Shown: positions 9,685 through 20,704 of the stretch, in pieces
Layout of the letters: every line of letters starts with the position of its first letter
Numbering within the stretch: the first letter of the stretch is position 1
Source of the DNA: Prevotella melaninogenica
GTDB taxonomy: Bacteria > Bacteroidota > Bacteroidia > Bacteroidales > Bacteroidaceae
Length of the DNA: 64,000 bases
Direction of reading: 5' to 3'
Assembly (NCBI RefSeq): GCF_018127925.1
Contig: NZ_CP072348.1
Coordinates: 627,501 to 691,500 of the forward strand
Notes under the pieces: generated by a model
Seen by the model: the letters and a program-made list of their open reading frames with translations, nothing else
What the model was told of the DNA's origin: nothing
Databases searched by the model: none
Program-made: the position numbers and the translations under genes

Positions 9685-9716
9685 CTTTAGACTCAATCTT
9701 TTGATTGGGTCTAAAG
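9685..9716 (-). terminator. Hairpin after the IS982-type transposase
   Basis: Stem CTTTAGACTCAATC (9685-9698) pairs with GATTGGGTCTAAAG (9703-9716), just past the transposase stop codon. Probably a terminator inside the element. Confidence 0.6.
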
Positions 9717-9737
9717 ATAATAATAAAACAGATTACT

Positions 9738-10655
9738 TTAGAATAATGTAAGCTGTCCCGAATGTTGCTCTATAGCAAAGTCTATGTTCACTGCTGGCTT
9801 TTTCTCAAAGAAGCAGTAGGCTGCAATAGCAGAGAGAACATTCATTGCGAAATTAAATATGCTTCTATGCCTTGAATGCACTAATTGAGCTACATTCTTT
9901 AGCTCATCATTGATAGTCTCTATTACAGATCTTTTCCTTAGAAGAAGTCTATCATAAAGTGGCATTAGTTTGTTTTTCATGTTACTCCTAATGCCAGTAA
10001 CTAAATTTATTCCATCATTGAACAATCGCTCAAATAATCCTTGAGAAATGTACCCTTTGTCTGCAAACAATTTACCAAATACATTGTCTGTCAACCTGTT
10101 AAATACATTTTCGTCTCGGTCATCAACATTTGCTTTAGTGAGCATAAAGTTTAGAATCTCACCTCTTTCATTACAGATAAGATGTAGTTTGAATCCAAAA
10201 TACCATCCCATTGTACTTTTCCCTCTTGTTGCATAATTTCTAAAAACCTTATTGCGACAAATACGTTTATTATGACAAACTGGAATACAAGTTGAGTCAA
10301 TGAAACTAATACCAGTACACCTCCCAAAACAACATATTTGCAGGAACATCATCATCTCTACAGAGACTCTTACCTCTAATTCAAGAAAACGATTATAAGA
10401 CAATTGATTTGGAAATAAATCTGCTAAATGCTCTTTTACGAAAAAGGTATAATAGTGACGAAAATTACGATAGGAATTAAAGTGGAAGCAAATTAAAATC
10501 GTTATGATTTCAGACTTACTCATACGCCACCTGCGATGGCGATGACATCCTTTATTCTTTTCTGAGAGACCTATTTTATCAGTTTCTAACTCAAACTCTT
10601 TGCAGAAATCATCTGCAATACAGAAAATTTCAGTAATTTTGTCCTTGGTAATCAT
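9738..10655 (-). CDS. IS982 family transposase
   Basis: A 305-residue DDE transposase. I use the ATG at 10655 (MITKDKITEIF); the open frame extends upstream through promoter-like sequence. The catalytic core shows FIDSTCIPVC (first Asp), FGFKLHLICNERGEI with the following ANVDDR, FADKGYIS (second Asp) and the RSVIETINDELK region with the catalytic Glu. Length and motif order fit IS982. The frame is intact and the element has good ends, so it may still be active. Confidence 0.88.
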   Translation of the reverse strand: MITKDKITEIFCIADDFCKEFELETDKIGLSEKNKGCHRHRRWRMSKSEIITILICFHFNSYRNFRHYYTFFVKEHLADLFPNQLSYNRFLELEVRVSVEMMMFLQICCFGRCTGISFIDSTCIPVCHNKRICRNKVFRNYATRGKSTMGWYFGFKLHLICNERGEILNFMLTKANVDDRDENVFNRLTDNVFGKLFADKGYISQGLFERLFNDGINLVTGIRSNMKNKLMPLYDRLLLRKRSVIETINDELKNVAQLVHSRHRSIFNFAMNVLSAIAAYCFFEKKPAVNIDFAIEQHSGQLTLF

Positions 10656-10945
10656 CGTTATGTTTGTTGTAATTGATTGATTTTCAACTATAAAGTTACA
10701 AAAATATAATGAGATTACCAACTTTTTACAGACATTTCTTATCCCGAGTTCAGGTTGTTAGGAAACAACACAAAATAAGAATTCTTGAAACATTGTAGTC
10801 TAATGACCGATTTGGCTTTAATTCCCTATAATCCTCCATATGTATCTTAATACAATTTCACGTCGAAAAAAGCACTTAATAAAAGCAACATCCCAAAGCA
10901 GTAACATGCATGTAGAGAATTAGGAGAAAGTTTTATCATATCCTC
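10656..10945. other. Gap: IS end, repeat right arm, otherwise featureless
   Basis: Holds a -7-like box for the transposase (TATTTTTG, minus, 10699-10706), the IS right end, the right arm of the foldback repeat to 10821, then about 120 bp of AT-rich DNA downstream of the esterase gene in which I see nothing. Confidence 0.5.
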
Positions 10946-12814
<1,869 letters not shown>

Positions 12815-12846
12815 TTTGGTGGGAAATAAAATAATAGTTATCTTTG
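12815..12846 (+). promoter_or_regulatory. Promoter of the thioredoxin-marR unit
   Basis: TTTG at 12815-12818, 20-bp spacer, TATCTTTG at 12839-12846: a full match to the Bacteroidota -33/-7 promoter. It gives a leader of roughly 75 nt. Confidence 0.75.
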
Positions 12847-12929
12847 CAACGTTTTCCTTAGGAAACAAAATAAACATTAACAAAACCGAGTAGTAAAAGA
12901 ACTTCGGTAAATTAAAATTTACATATATA

Positions 12930-13439
12930 ATGAAACGTACAGCAACACTTGTAGTGGCTATTATGGCATTAACACTGACAGCTTGTAAAGCAGATAACAA
13001 TCCTAAAAAGCAGGATAACAGTGTCATGACAACCGAACAAACAGAAGTAAATAATCAAAATGAAGGAAAGGAAACAAAGATGAATGTAACAGAAATGAAC
13101 TCAGAGATGTTCCAGCAGAAAGTGATGGATTTTAAGAATAATCCAAAGACATGGAACTTTAAGGGTGATAAGCCTGCTATTATTGATTTTTATGCAACAT
13201 GGTGTGGTCCATGTAAAGCAACTGCGCCAATTCTCGAGGAAGTAGCAAGTGATTATGCAGGGCAGATTGACGTTTATAAGGTTGATGTTGACAAGCAGCG
13301 TGAGTTGGCAGCCCTCTTTGGCATTCGTTCAATCCCATCAATCCTCTTTATTCCTAAGGCAGGTGAACCTACAATGCAGAACGGAGCTATGAACAAGGCT
13401 CAGTTTGAAGAGGTTATTAAGTCTGTCTTGTTGAAGTAA
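12930..13439 (+). CDS. Thioredoxin-fold lipoprotein
   Basis: A 169-residue protein. The N-terminus is a lipoprotein signal with lipobox LTAC (C19), then a Q/N/E/K-rich linker to about residue 55 and a thioredoxin domain. The active site WCGPC is at 91-95 and the cis-Pro loop is RSIPSILF. It should be a periplasmic, membrane-tethered disulfide reductase/oxidase. A MarR-type regulator follows 9 bp downstream, suggesting redox or stress control of the pair. The long linker is unusual compared with cytoplasmic TrxA (about 105 residues). Confidence 0.9.
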   Translation: MKRTATLVVAIMALTLTACKADNNPKKQDNSVMTTEQTEVNNQNEGKETKMNVTEMNSEMFQQKVMDFKNNPKTWNFKGDKPAIIDFYATWCGPCKATAPILEEVASDYAGQIDVYKVDVDKQRELAALFGIRSIPSILFIPKAGEPTMQNGAMNKAQFEEVIKSVLLK

Positions 13440-13448
13440 TGACACATA

Positions 13449-13805
13449 ATGGACAATCATTGTATCAGTAAGATTCGCGAAATATTTCGTGTCATCACTG
13501 CTTTTGAATGTGGATTACAAGAGCAAATAGGCTTAAACATCAACGAAGCAATGCTATTGTATCTACTCTCAGAGAGTGAGAAACCTATGTTGGCTGGTGA
13601 AATAGCAGAAAAGATGGGCTTGACACGTTCGAATACTTCAAAGGTAATCGCCTCATTGGAGCAGGCGTCGCTTATTCGCCGCCGCGCTTGTTCAGAGGAT
13701 GGACGCTGCCAAAGGTTTCACATTACAAAACATGGTTTAGAGAAGTTAGACCATTTGCATTGTGATTCCATAGCTGTTCCAGAGGAGTTAAAAGAAATCA
13801 TATAA
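13449..13805 (+). CDS. MarR-family transcriptional regulator
   Basis: A 118-residue winged-helix protein, shorter than typical MarR (about 140-150). The helix-turn-helix is seen at MLAGEIAEKMGLTRSNTSKV, followed by the wing segment LIRRRACSEDGRCQRFHIT. C5, C17, C77 and C84 are candidate redox-sensing cysteines, fitting its position behind the thioredoxin lipoprotein (9-bp gap), though this is inference. It ends before a strong bidirectional terminator. Confidence 0.8.
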   Translation: MDNHCISKIREIFRVITAFECGLQEQIGLNINEAMLLYLLSESEKPMLAGEIAEKMGLTRSNTSKVIASLEQASLIRRRACSEDGRCQRFHITKHGLEKLDHLHCDSIAVPEELKEII

Positions 13806-13845
13806 GATATATCGCAATCTTTCTGAACAAAAGTAAAGCTAAAAT

Positions 13846-13920
13846 AAAGATAGGGACGTATAGCGTGTGAGTTGCCAACTGGCATTTTAATAACTCGCAA
13901 ACTATACGTCCCTATTTATA
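13846..13920. terminator. Bidirectional terminator between marR-like gene and kinase-RapZ gene
   Basis: A 14-bp perfect stem ATAGGGACGTATAG (13850-13863) with CTATACGTCCCTAT (13902-13915), further imperfect pairing inside and a small GCCAACTGGC hairpin at the tip. A-tract on one side and T-rich on the other, between convergent genes. Confidence 0.8.
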
Positions 13921-13961
13921 TCGATTATCTCAAGATACCAACTCTTTTGAATCCAAGAGAG

Positions 13962-15503
13962 TTACTTCGCCTTTAATATTTGCTCAATACCTTGTTCTCT
14001 ATGCTTTATGCATACTTCAATTCCATACTTCTCATTAAGATGTTCAGCAAGATGTTGTGCACTATAAACAGAGCGATGCTGTCCACCGGTACAGCCAAAT
14101 GAGAACATTAAATCAGTAAAGCCACGTTGCATATAACGTTCTACATGATGGTCAGCAAGCTTATAAACAGGTTTCAAGAACTCAAGTATCTCACCATCAT
14201 CTTCAAGGAAGCGGATGACAGGCTCATCTAAACCCGTAATCTTCTTATAAGGTTCGTATCGACCTGGGTTATGCGTACTTCTACAATCAAAGACATAACC
14301 GCCTCCATTACCAGATGTATCTTCAGGAATACCCTTCTTAAATGAGAAACTAAAGACACGCACGACCAATGGTCCTTTACCATCATATTTAGAGAAAGTT
14401 GCAGGACCATCTAAAGGATTAGCCTTATAAACATCTTTCTCTGCTATTTTTAGTCCATCTGTTCTATTAGCTGCAGGCTTCTCAATATGCGCAAACTGTG
14501 GTAATAATGTGAGACGTTTCAACATATCCATCATGTATGGATATGGGAAAACATCAACACCTAATGCCAAGAGATCACGCAGATTTTGTATAGCAGGAGG
14601 AATAGAATCGATAAAATGCTTCTTACGTTCAAAGTATCCACGGAATCCATAAGCACCTAAAACTTGCAATGTACGGAAGAGAACAAACAATGACAAGCGG
14701 TTGACGAAATGACGTTTAGAAGGTACCTCAGTATAATTCTTAAGGCTCTGATAGTATTCAAATACCAATTCACGACGCAATTTGAAAGAATACTTTGCGC
14801 TTGCTTGCCATAAGAACGAAGCAAGGTCATAATAAAAAGGACCTTTTCTTCCACCTTGAAAATCAATAAAATATGGTTTCCCCTCCTTATCTAACATAAT
14901 ATTTCGTGCTTGGAAATCACGATAAAGGAAGGAATCCATCTGCTCCGATGTCAGGTCTTTTGCAAACATACGGAAGTTTGCTTCAAGTTTTAATTCATGG
15001 AAGTCAAGTTCGGTTGCTTTGAGAAAGCAGTACTTAAAATAGTTCAAATCAAAGAGTACACTCTCCTGATTGAATTCTGGTTGTGGGTAACAATTAGAAA
15101 AATCAAGTTCTCTTGCGCCGCGCAACTGAATATTTGGCAATTCTCTGATTGCATTGCGCAACAACTTTTGCTCGGCAAGATTATAGCGTCCACCAGCCTC
15201 ACGTCCACCCCGTATAGCATCAAAGAGTGACGTGTTACCAAGGTCTGATTGTAGGTAACATAACTCATCAGCAGACACTGCTAAGATATGTGGTACTGGT
15301 AAACGTCGTTTCTCGAAATGTTTAGCAAGATAGATAAAGGCATGATTTTCATCACGACTTGTTCCTATAACACCAATGACAGTATCACCCTCTTCGTCAA
15401 ACATTCGGTAATACTCACGGTTACTACCTGCCCCTGCTAACTTTTCTACGTTTGAAGGGTTACTACCCTTCCAATTCTTATATAGTTCTAATAGTTGCTC
15501 CAT
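13962..15503 (-). CDS. Sugar/aminoglycoside-type phosphotransferase fused to RapZ C-terminal domain
   Basis: A 513-residue two-domain protein. Residues 1-320 are an APH/AmgK-like kinase fold: catalytic loop with D196 and N201 (RDFQARNIM), metal-binding D214 in FIDFQGG. Residues about 380-510 match the C-terminal half of RNase adapter RapZ: SFSFKKGIP (384-392), YVFDCRSTHNP (403-413), GLDEPV and GCTGGQHRSVY (470-480). In E. coli that half binds glucosamine-6-phosphate; the RapZ P-loop half is absent here. The likely role is amino-sugar phosphorylation linked to cell-wall recycling or precursor sensing, but this is inferred. No MurU-type partner lies next door. The gene stands alone. Confidence 0.85.
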   Translation of the reverse strand: MEQLLELYKNWKGSNPSNVEKLAGAGSNREYYRMFDEEGDTVIGVIGTSRDENHAFIYLAKHFEKRRLPVPHILAVSADELCYLQSDLGNTSLFDAIRGGREAGGRYNLAEQKLLRNAIRELPNIQLRGARELDFSNCYPQPEFNQESVLFDLNYFKYCFLKATELDFHELKLEANFRMFAKDLTSEQMDSFLYRDFQARNIMLDKEGKPYFIDFQGGRKGPFYYDLASFLWQASAKYSFKLRRELVFEYYQSLKNYTEVPSKRHFVNRLSLFVLFRTLQVLGAYGFRGYFERKKHFIDSIPPAIQNLRDLLALGVDVFPYPYMMDMLKRLTLLPQFAHIEKPAANRTDGLKIAEKDVYKANPLDGPATFSKYDGKGPLVVRVFSFSFKKGIPEDTSGNGGGYVFDCRSTHNPGRYEPYKKITGLDEPVIRFLEDDGEILEFLKPVYKLADHHVERYMQRGFTDLMFSFGCTGGQHRSVYSAQHLAEHLNEKYGIEVCIKHREQGIEQILKAK

Positions 15504-15625
15504 AATTCTTTAACTTATGTAGAAGCTTTGTAAACTACTATTAAACCATAGCTCTCGCACTACATAATGAAACATAAGAAATCACAACTTTACATGAAAA
15601 AAGCTGCAAAAAGTATATGTAAAGG

Positions 15626-15835
15626 TTAGTCGTCTTGCTCCTCAAGCTTTTTCTTTATATCTTCAGCTTGTTTCTCACCACGCTTCTTGTGGTCATACTG
15701 ACGTAGTAAGCCATCTACCAACAGTAGAAGTGCAAGGACACCACCAGTAATAAGCCATGACCTTGTAATATAATATATGCCTCCAATAACGATGAAGAGC
15801 ACAGCAAATTCTTTCCAGTTAATCAATTGTTTCAT
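15626..15835 (-). CDS. Small single- or double-pass membrane protein
   Basis: A 69-residue protein with hydrophobic stretches at residues 9-24 and 27-43 and a charged, K/E/D-rich C-terminal tail (KKRGEKQAEDIKKKLEEQDD). Not a known family to me. A TAACTTTG -7-like box (15840-15847, minus) lies only 5 bp before the ATG, so the mRNA leader would be very short. Downstream is the kinase-RapZ gene on the same strand (122-bp gap). Confidence 0.6.
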   Translation of the reverse strand: MKQLINWKEFAVLFIVIGGIYYITRSWLITGGVLALLLLVDGLLRQYDHKKRGEKQAEDIKKKLEEQDD

Positions 15836-16050
15836 GCTACAAAGTTAACGAAAAGATTACAGATAAGGAATGAAAACAGAGAAGTTTTTATTTTAATTAT
15901 TCTAATCTTATTAATTTATAGCTGTCAGCATATAGCTGTCTTATAGTCAAATATATTCTATTTTAGCGAGACAAGTCTGTTAAAGTGGCTTTCTTACATC
16001 TACACTTAGAATTATTTATATTAAAGGGCTGTCGTCTAAAGGAAATATAC

Positions 16051-16058
16051 TATCTTTG
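16051..16058 (+). promoter_or_regulatory. Bacteroidota -7 box for the HD-domain gene
   Basis: TATCTTTG, 38 bp before the ATG at 16096. It makes starts upstream of 16066 impossible from this promoter. Confidence 0.6.
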
Positions 16059-16095
16059 TATTTTAATGATAAAAGAGCAAGATAACATAGATAAG

Positions 16096-17316
16096 ATGAC
16101 AGACGCAAAGATAATTAATGACCCTGTTTTCGGATTTATAAAGGTGCCACGTGGACTGTTACTTGACATAGTACGTCACCCACTTATGCAGCGATTGACA
16201 CGCATCAAGCAATTAGGATTGACACAAGAGGTTTATCCTGGTGCGCAGCACACACGTTTTCAACATTCTTTAGGTGCCTTTCATCTTATGAGTGAGGCAC
16301 TTATATCACTACAACAGAAGGGAGTGTTTGTCTTTGACAGTGAGGCTGAAGCAGTACAAGCTGCCATCCTAATGCATGACATTGGGCATGCTCCATTTTC
16401 TCATGTGCTTGAAAACACACTGATTAGTGGTATTACTCATGAAGAAATATCGCTGATGATGATGGATCATATCAACCAAGACATGCATGGAGCACTCAAC
16501 CTTGCGATTAGTATCTTTAAGGATGAATACCCTAAATCCTACCTTCATCAACTGATTTCCAGCCAACTTGACATGGATAGGCTTGACTATCTCCGTCGTG
16601 ATAGTTTCTTTACGGGAGTGACAGAAGGCAATATTGGCTCTGCACGTATTATCAAGATGCTTAACGTTGTTGATGATGCTTTGGTTGTCGAATCAAATGG
16701 TATTTATTCTATCGAGAATTATCTTACTTCACGTCGCCTTATGTATTGGCAAGTATATCTGCATAAGACAACCGTTGGATGTGAGAATGTTCTTATCAAT
16801 GCTTTACATAGAGCAAAACAATTAGCAAAAGAAGGAGTTGAACTTTTTGCTTCACCAGCTCTTCGTTACTTCCTTTACAATGATATTACAGCTGAAACTT
16901 TCCATACAGATGACAAGGCATTAGATAATTATATAGCTTTGGATGACAATGACATATGGAGTGCTATTAAAGTATGGCAACAACATGAAGATAAGATACT
17001 TTCACTCCTATCTTCAAACATGATCAATCGAAAAATATTCAAAGTAGAAGTACGAGAAGAGGAGCCAACGACAGAGGAAATCAACAAACTTAAACAGCAG
17101 ATTTCTGAACGATATGAGATAAGTCTCGCTGATTGTGATTACCTCATTGGAGTAAATCGGGTGCAGAAAGATATGTACAATCCTTATGATGACCATATTA
17201 GCATTCTGTACAAAGACGGAACATTGAAAGATATAACTGAAGCATCGGAGATTTTGAACATTGAATTACTCTCGAAAAAAATATGTAAATATTACCTATC
17301 TTATCAACGTTTCTAA
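16096..17316 (+). CDS. HD-domain phosphohydrolase (dNTPase-like)
   Basis: A 406-residue enzyme of the YdhJ/SAMHD1-like HD family. Hallmarks: IINDPVFGFI start, QRLTRIKQLG, AQHTRFQHSLG (metal His H57), HD pair H94-D95 in LMHDIGHAPFSH, and SSQLDMDRLDYLRRDSFFTG. These bind metal and hydrolyse (deoxy)nucleotide triphosphates or related phosphate esters. I chose the ATG at 16096 from alignment to the family start and promoter position; an in-frame ATG at 16066 is possible. A -7 box for lpxD follows the stop closely, so lpxD has its own promoter. Confidence 0.85.
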   Translation: MTDAKIINDPVFGFIKVPRGLLLDIVRHPLMQRLTRIKQLGLTQEVYPGAQHTRFQHSLGAFHLMSEALISLQQKGVFVFDSEAEAVQAAILMHDIGHAPFSHVLENTLISGITHEEISLMMMDHINQDMHGALNLAISIFKDEYPKSYLHQLISSQLDMDRLDYLRRDSFFTGVTEGNIGSARIIKMLNVVDDALVVESNGIYSIENYLTSRRLMYWQVYLHKTTVGCENVLINALHRAKQLAKEGVELFASPALRYFLYNDITAETFHTDDKALDNYIALDDNDIWSAIKVWQQHEDKILSLLSSNMINRKIFKVEVREEEPTTEEINKLKQQISERYEISLADCDYLIGVNRVQKDMYNPYDDHISILYKDGTLKDITEASEILNIELLSKKICKYYLSYQRF

Positions 17317-17327
17317 TAAAAAATCCC

Positions 17328-17335
17328 TATCTTTG
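17328..17335 (+). promoter_or_regulatory. Bacteroidota -7 box for the lpx operon
   Basis: TATCTTTG, 31 bp upstream of the lpxD ATG. Confidence 0.6.
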
Positions 17336-17366
17336 CACAAATTATAATCAATAAAAGGCAATATAA

Positions 17367-18407
17367 ATGGAATTCTCTGCGAAACAAATATCGCAATTTA
17401 TACAAGGTCGTATTGAAGGTGACGAAAACGTAACCATTAATACCTTCGCCAAGATTGAAGAAGGTAAGAAAGGAGCTATCTCTTTTCTTGCAAACCCTAA
17501 ATATATACACTATCTCTTTGAAACAGAGTCAAGCATTGTACTTATAGATGAAGACATTCAATTGGACAAGGAGATAAAGCCTACTCTTATCCGTGTAAAG
17601 AATGCACGAGACTGCGTTGCTAAATTGTTGCAACTCTATGAAAGTATGAAACCTAAGAAGCAAGGCATTGATTCTCTTGCTTTTGTTTCATCGAAAGCAA
17701 CAATTGGCAAGGATGTCTATATCGGTGCATTTGCATATATTGGTGATGGTGTGACTTTAGGTGACGGCTGTCAGATTTATCCTCATGCAACTATCATGGA
17801 TGGCGTGCAGCTGGGAAATAATTGTATTGTCTATCCAAATGCAAGTATTTATCATGGTTGTAAGATTGGCAGCAATGTTATCCTTCATTCTGGTTGTGTA
17901 ATTGGTGCGGATGGTTTCGGCTTTGCACCTAATCCGGAAACTAATAGTTACGATAAAATACCTCAGATTGGTATTGTAACAATAGAAGATAACGTAGAGA
18001 TTGGTGCCAACACTTGTATTGATCGCTCAACCATGGGCAGTACATACGTTCGTAAGGGAGTAAAACTTGACAACCTTGTTCAAATAGCACACAACAATGA
18101 TATTGGTGAGAATACAGTGATGTCTGCTCAGGTAGGTATTGCAGGCTCAACCAAAGTTGGTCAATGGTGTATGTTTGGCGGACAGGTGGGTATAGCTGGT
18201 CATATCACTATCGGTGACAAGGTATTCCTCGGTGCACAGTCAGGTGTTCCTGGTAGCCTAAAGAGTAATCAGCAACTCATTGGAACTCCTCCAATGGAGC
18301 AGCGTCCATACTTTAAGTCACAGGCTATCTTCCAGCGTTTGCCAGAGATGTACAAGCAGTTGAATGCACTGCAGAAAGAAATTGAAGAATTGAAAAAGAA
18401 TAAATAA
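17367..18407 (+). CDS. lpxD: UDP-3-O-acylglucosamine N-acyltransferase
   Basis: A 346-residue left-handed beta-helix acyltransferase, third step of lipid A synthesis. N-terminal uridine-binding domain (1-100), then hexapeptide repeats ([20 protein letters not shown] onward). Catalytic H242 lies in [11 protein letters not shown]-terminal helix ([19 protein letters not shown]) is typical of LpxD. Length matches E. coli (341). First gene of lpxD - lpxC/fabZ - lpxA (5-bp gap to the next gene). Confidence 0.96.
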   Translation: MEFSAKQISQFIQGRIEGDENVTINTFAKIEEGKKGAISFLANPKYIHYLFETESSIVLIDEDIQLDKEIKPTLIRVKNARDCVAKLLQLYESMKPKKQGIDSLAFVSSKATIGKDVYIGAFAYIGDGVTLGDGCQIYPHATIMDGVQLGNNCIVYPNASIYHGCKIGSNVILHSGCVIGADGFGFAPNPETNSYDKIPQIGIVTIEDNVEIGANTCIDRSTMGSTYVRKGVKLDNLVQIAHNNDIGENTVMSAQVGIAGSTKVGQWCMFGGQVGIAGHITIGDKVFLGAQSGVPGSLKSNQQLIGTPPMEQRPYFKSQAIFQRLPEMYKQLNALQKEIEELKKNK

Positions 18408-18412
18408 CATAC

Positions 18413-19801
18413 ATGGAAACAGTTAAGCAGAAAACTTTAAAGGGAAGTTTTTCCCTCTTCGGAAAGGGACTTCATACAGGATTGAGTCTTACTGTAACAT
18501 TCAACCCTGCCCCAGAAAATACTGGCTATAAGATTCAAAGAATTGATCTTGATGGACAGCCTATTATTGATGCTGTTGCTGAGAATGTTGTTGATACACA
18601 GCGTGGAACAGTATTGGCTAAGGATGAGGCACGTGTTAGTACGATTGAACATGGTATGTCAGCCCTTTATGCAATGGGTATTGATAACTGTCTTATACAG
18701 ATTAATGGTCCAGAATTCCCTATCCTCGATGGTTCTGCAACAATGTATGTTGATAAAATCAACGAGGTTGGTATCGTTGACCAGAATGCTCCAAAGGATT
18801 ATTATATCATTCGCAAGAAGATTGAGATTAAGGATGAGAATGGCTCTGTAATTACGATTCTCCCTGACGAACAGTTCTCTATCACTGCGATGTGTAACTT
18901 TGACTCTAAGTTTATTAGCAGTCAATTTGCTACATTGGATGATATCAATACTTATGCAACCGAGATTGCTCCAGCACGTACATTCGTTTTTGTACGTGAC
19001 ATTATGCCACTCTTGCAGGCTAATCTGATTAAGGGTGGTGACTTGGATAATGCAATTGTTATCTATGAGCAACAGGTTTCACAAGAGAAACTCGACCAGT
19101 TGGCTGACCTCTTGAAGGTACCACGTATGGATGCGAATAACATTGGCTATATTCAGCATAAGCCTTTACAATGGGATAACGAGTGTACACGCCATAAGCT
19201 CCTTGATATCATCGGTGATATGGCATTGATTGGCAAACCTATCAAGGGCCGTATTATTGCGACTCGTCCAGGTCATACTGTAAACAACAAGTTTGCACGT
19301 CTGATGCGTAAAGAAATACGTAAGCATGAGATACAAGCACCAATGTATGATCCAAATGATGAGCCATTGATGGATAACATTCGCATCCGCGAACTTTTAC
19401 CACACCGCTATCCAATGCAGTTGGTTGATAAGGTCATAGCAATGGGTTCAACAAGTATTATTGGTATTAAGAATGTAACCAGCAACGAACCATTCTTCCA
19501 AGGTCACTTCCCACAGGAACCTGTTATGCCAGGAGTATTACAGGTAGAGGCTATGGCTCAATGTGGCGGACTCTTAGTACTTTCTCAGGTTGAAGAGCCT
19601 GAGCGTTGGTCAACTTACTTCTTGAAGATTGATGATGTCAAGTTCCGTCAGAAGGTTGTTCCTGGTGACACGCTTATGTTCCGTGTTGAACTTCTTGGCC
19701 CTGTACGTCATGGAATCAGTTCAATGAAGGGTTATATGTTTGTTGGAGAGCGTGTTGTTGCTGAGGCTACATTTACTGCCCAAATTGTAAAGAACAAGTA
19801 A
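18413..19801 (+). CDS. lpxC-fabZ: Bifunctional LpxC deacetylase / FabZ dehydratase
   Basis: A 462-residue fusion. Residues 1-310 are UDP-3-O-acyl-GlcNAc deacetylase: zinc ligands H80, H261 and D265 (HKLLDIIGD), catalytic H288 in PGHTV. Residues 320-462 are 3-hydroxyacyl-ACP dehydratase FabZ: LLPHRYPMQLVDK, catalytic H365 in GHFPQEPVMPG and E379 in VEAMAQ, 14 residues apart as expected. The fusion is a known Bacteroidota arrangement that ties the committed lipid A step to fatty-acid elongation in one polypeptide. Located between lpxD and lpxA. Confidence 0.97.
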   Translation: METVKQKTLKGSFSLFGKGLHTGLSLTVTFNPAPENTGYKIQRIDLDGQPIIDAVAENVVDTQRGTVLAKDEARVSTIEHGMSALYAMGIDNCLIQINGPEFPILDGSATMYVDKINEVGIVDQNAPKDYYIIRKKIEIKDENGSVITILPDEQFSITAMCNFDSKFISSQFATLDDINTYATEIAPARTFVFVRDIMPLLQANLIKGGDLDNAIVIYEQQVSQEKLDQLADLLKVPRMDANNIGYIQHKPLQWDNECTRHKLLDIIGDMALIGKPIKGRIIATRPGHTVNNKFARLMRKEIRKHEIQAPMYDPNDEPLMDNIRIRELLPHRYPMQLVDKVIAMGSTSIIGIKNVTSNEPFFQGHFPQEPVMPGVLQVEAMAQCGGLLVLSQVEEPERWSTYFLKIDDVKFRQKVVPGDTLMFRVELLGPVRHGISSMKGYMFVGERVVAEATFTAQIVKNK

Positions 19802-19819
19802 TAATTACACAAGACAATT

Positions 19820-20590
19820 ATGAACCAGATAAGCCCATTGGCCTTTGTTCATCCAGAGGCAAAACTTGGTGATAACAATATAATTGGTCCATTCTGTTAT
19901 ATCGATAAGAATACAGTTATCGGTGATAATAATGTGTTCCAAAACAGCGTAACCCTCCATGTTGGTGCACGTTTAGGCAATAACAACGAAATATTCCCAG
20001 GTGCCAGTATCTCTACAAAACCTCAAGATTTAAAGTTTAGAAATGAGGAAACACTTTGTGAGATTGGTGACAACAACTCTATTCGTGAGAATGTTACTAT
20101 TTCACGTGGTACGGCTTCAAAGGGTAAAACAAAGATTGGTAGTAATAACCTACTGATGGAATGTGTACATATTGCACATGATTGTGTTATTGGTTCTGGT
20201 GACATTATTGGTAATGCAACCAAATTTGCAGGCGAAGTGACAGTTGATGATAATGCTATCATATCTGCCAATATTCTCTGTCATCAGTTCTGCCATATTG
20301 GTGGATACGTTATGATACAGGGTGGAAGCCGTTTCTCTATGGATATTCCACCATATATCATTGTAGGAAAAGAGCCTGCCCGCTATATGGGAATTAACCT
20401 CATTGGTCTTCGCCGTCGTGGCTTTTCAAATGAACTCATTGAACTTATCCACAATGCTTACCGCATCCTTTATGGAACAGGTACACGTGCCGAGAACATT
20501 CAGAAGATTAAGAACGAACTACAGATTACGCCAGAAATTCAGAAGATTATAGACTTCGTTGAATCATCAGAACGTGGTATCATTAAATAA
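19820..20590 (+). CDS. lpxA: UDP-N-acetylglucosamine acyltransferase
   Basis: A 256-residue left-handed beta-helix protein, first step of lipid A synthesis. It has hexapeptide repeats from residue 8 to about 185, catalytic H120 in VHIAHDC and a C-terminal helical bundle (GLRRRGFSNELIELIHNAYR). Length is the same as typical LpxA (about 260). Starts 18 bp after lpxC-fabZ. Confidence 0.96.
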   Translation: MNQISPLAFVHPEAKLGDNNIIGPFCYIDKNTVIGDNNVFQNSVTLHVGARLGNNNEIFPGASISTKPQDLKFRNEETLCEIGDNNSIRENVTISRGTASKGKTKIGSNNLLMECVHIAHDCVIGSGDIIGNATKFAGEVTVDDNAIISANILCHQFCHIGGYVMIQGGSRFSMDIPPYIIVGKEPARYMGINLIGLRRRGFSNELIELIHNAYRILYGTGTRAENIQKIKNELQITPEIQKIIDFVESSERGIIK

Positions 20591-20595
20591 AGACT

Positions 20596-20625
20596 ATCCC
20601 CTCCCCTTTCAAAGGGAGGGGGAAT
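20596..20625. repeat. GC-rich hairpin between lpxA and miaA
   Basis: TCCCCTCCCCTTT pairs with AAAGGGAGGGGGA across a 1-nt centre with one register slip. It is strikingly GC-rich for this AT-rich DNA. No T-tract follows, so it may be an intergenic repeat or mRNA-stabilising hairpin rather than a terminator. Confidence 0.6.
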
Positions 20626-20704
20626 CTTTAAAAGCGAACGAATAGGTTGAGTATTTCCACAACTTAAATAAATTGGAAAATATTATTTATAATCATTTAT
20701 CAGC

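Larger units (their letters stand above)
9629..10755 (-). mobile_element. IS982-type insertion sequence with TIRs and 5-bp target duplication
   Basis: 1127 bp. The ends are inverted repeats starting ACCTGAACTCGGG and continuing TAAG after one mismatch (about 18 bp). TGTTA occurs directly outside both ends (9624-9628 and 10756-10760). Carries one transposase gene. The uninterrupted target is preserved elsewhere in the window (around 32680), confirming both boundaries. Confidence 0.88.
9487..10821 (+). repeat. Foldback (MITE-like) element interrupted by an IS982-type element
   Basis: Left arm 9487-9628 and right arm 10756-10821 together reproduce the complete repeat at 32545-32747, including the terminal TTTAACCC / inverted TAATGACCGATTTGG ends and the internal CGTAGCC-GGCTACG palindrome. 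The 1127-bp insertion sequence at 9629-10755 separates the arms, with TGTTA on both sides. Confidence 0.85.

Noticed and set aside
15985-16095. Longer N-terminus for the HD-domain protein
   Set aside because: It lies upstream of or across the TATCTTTG promoter box, and family alignment begins at IINDPVFGF.
20596-20625. lpxA terminator
   Set aside because: GC-rich hairpin without a T-tract on the plus strand; listed as a repeat/hairpin only.
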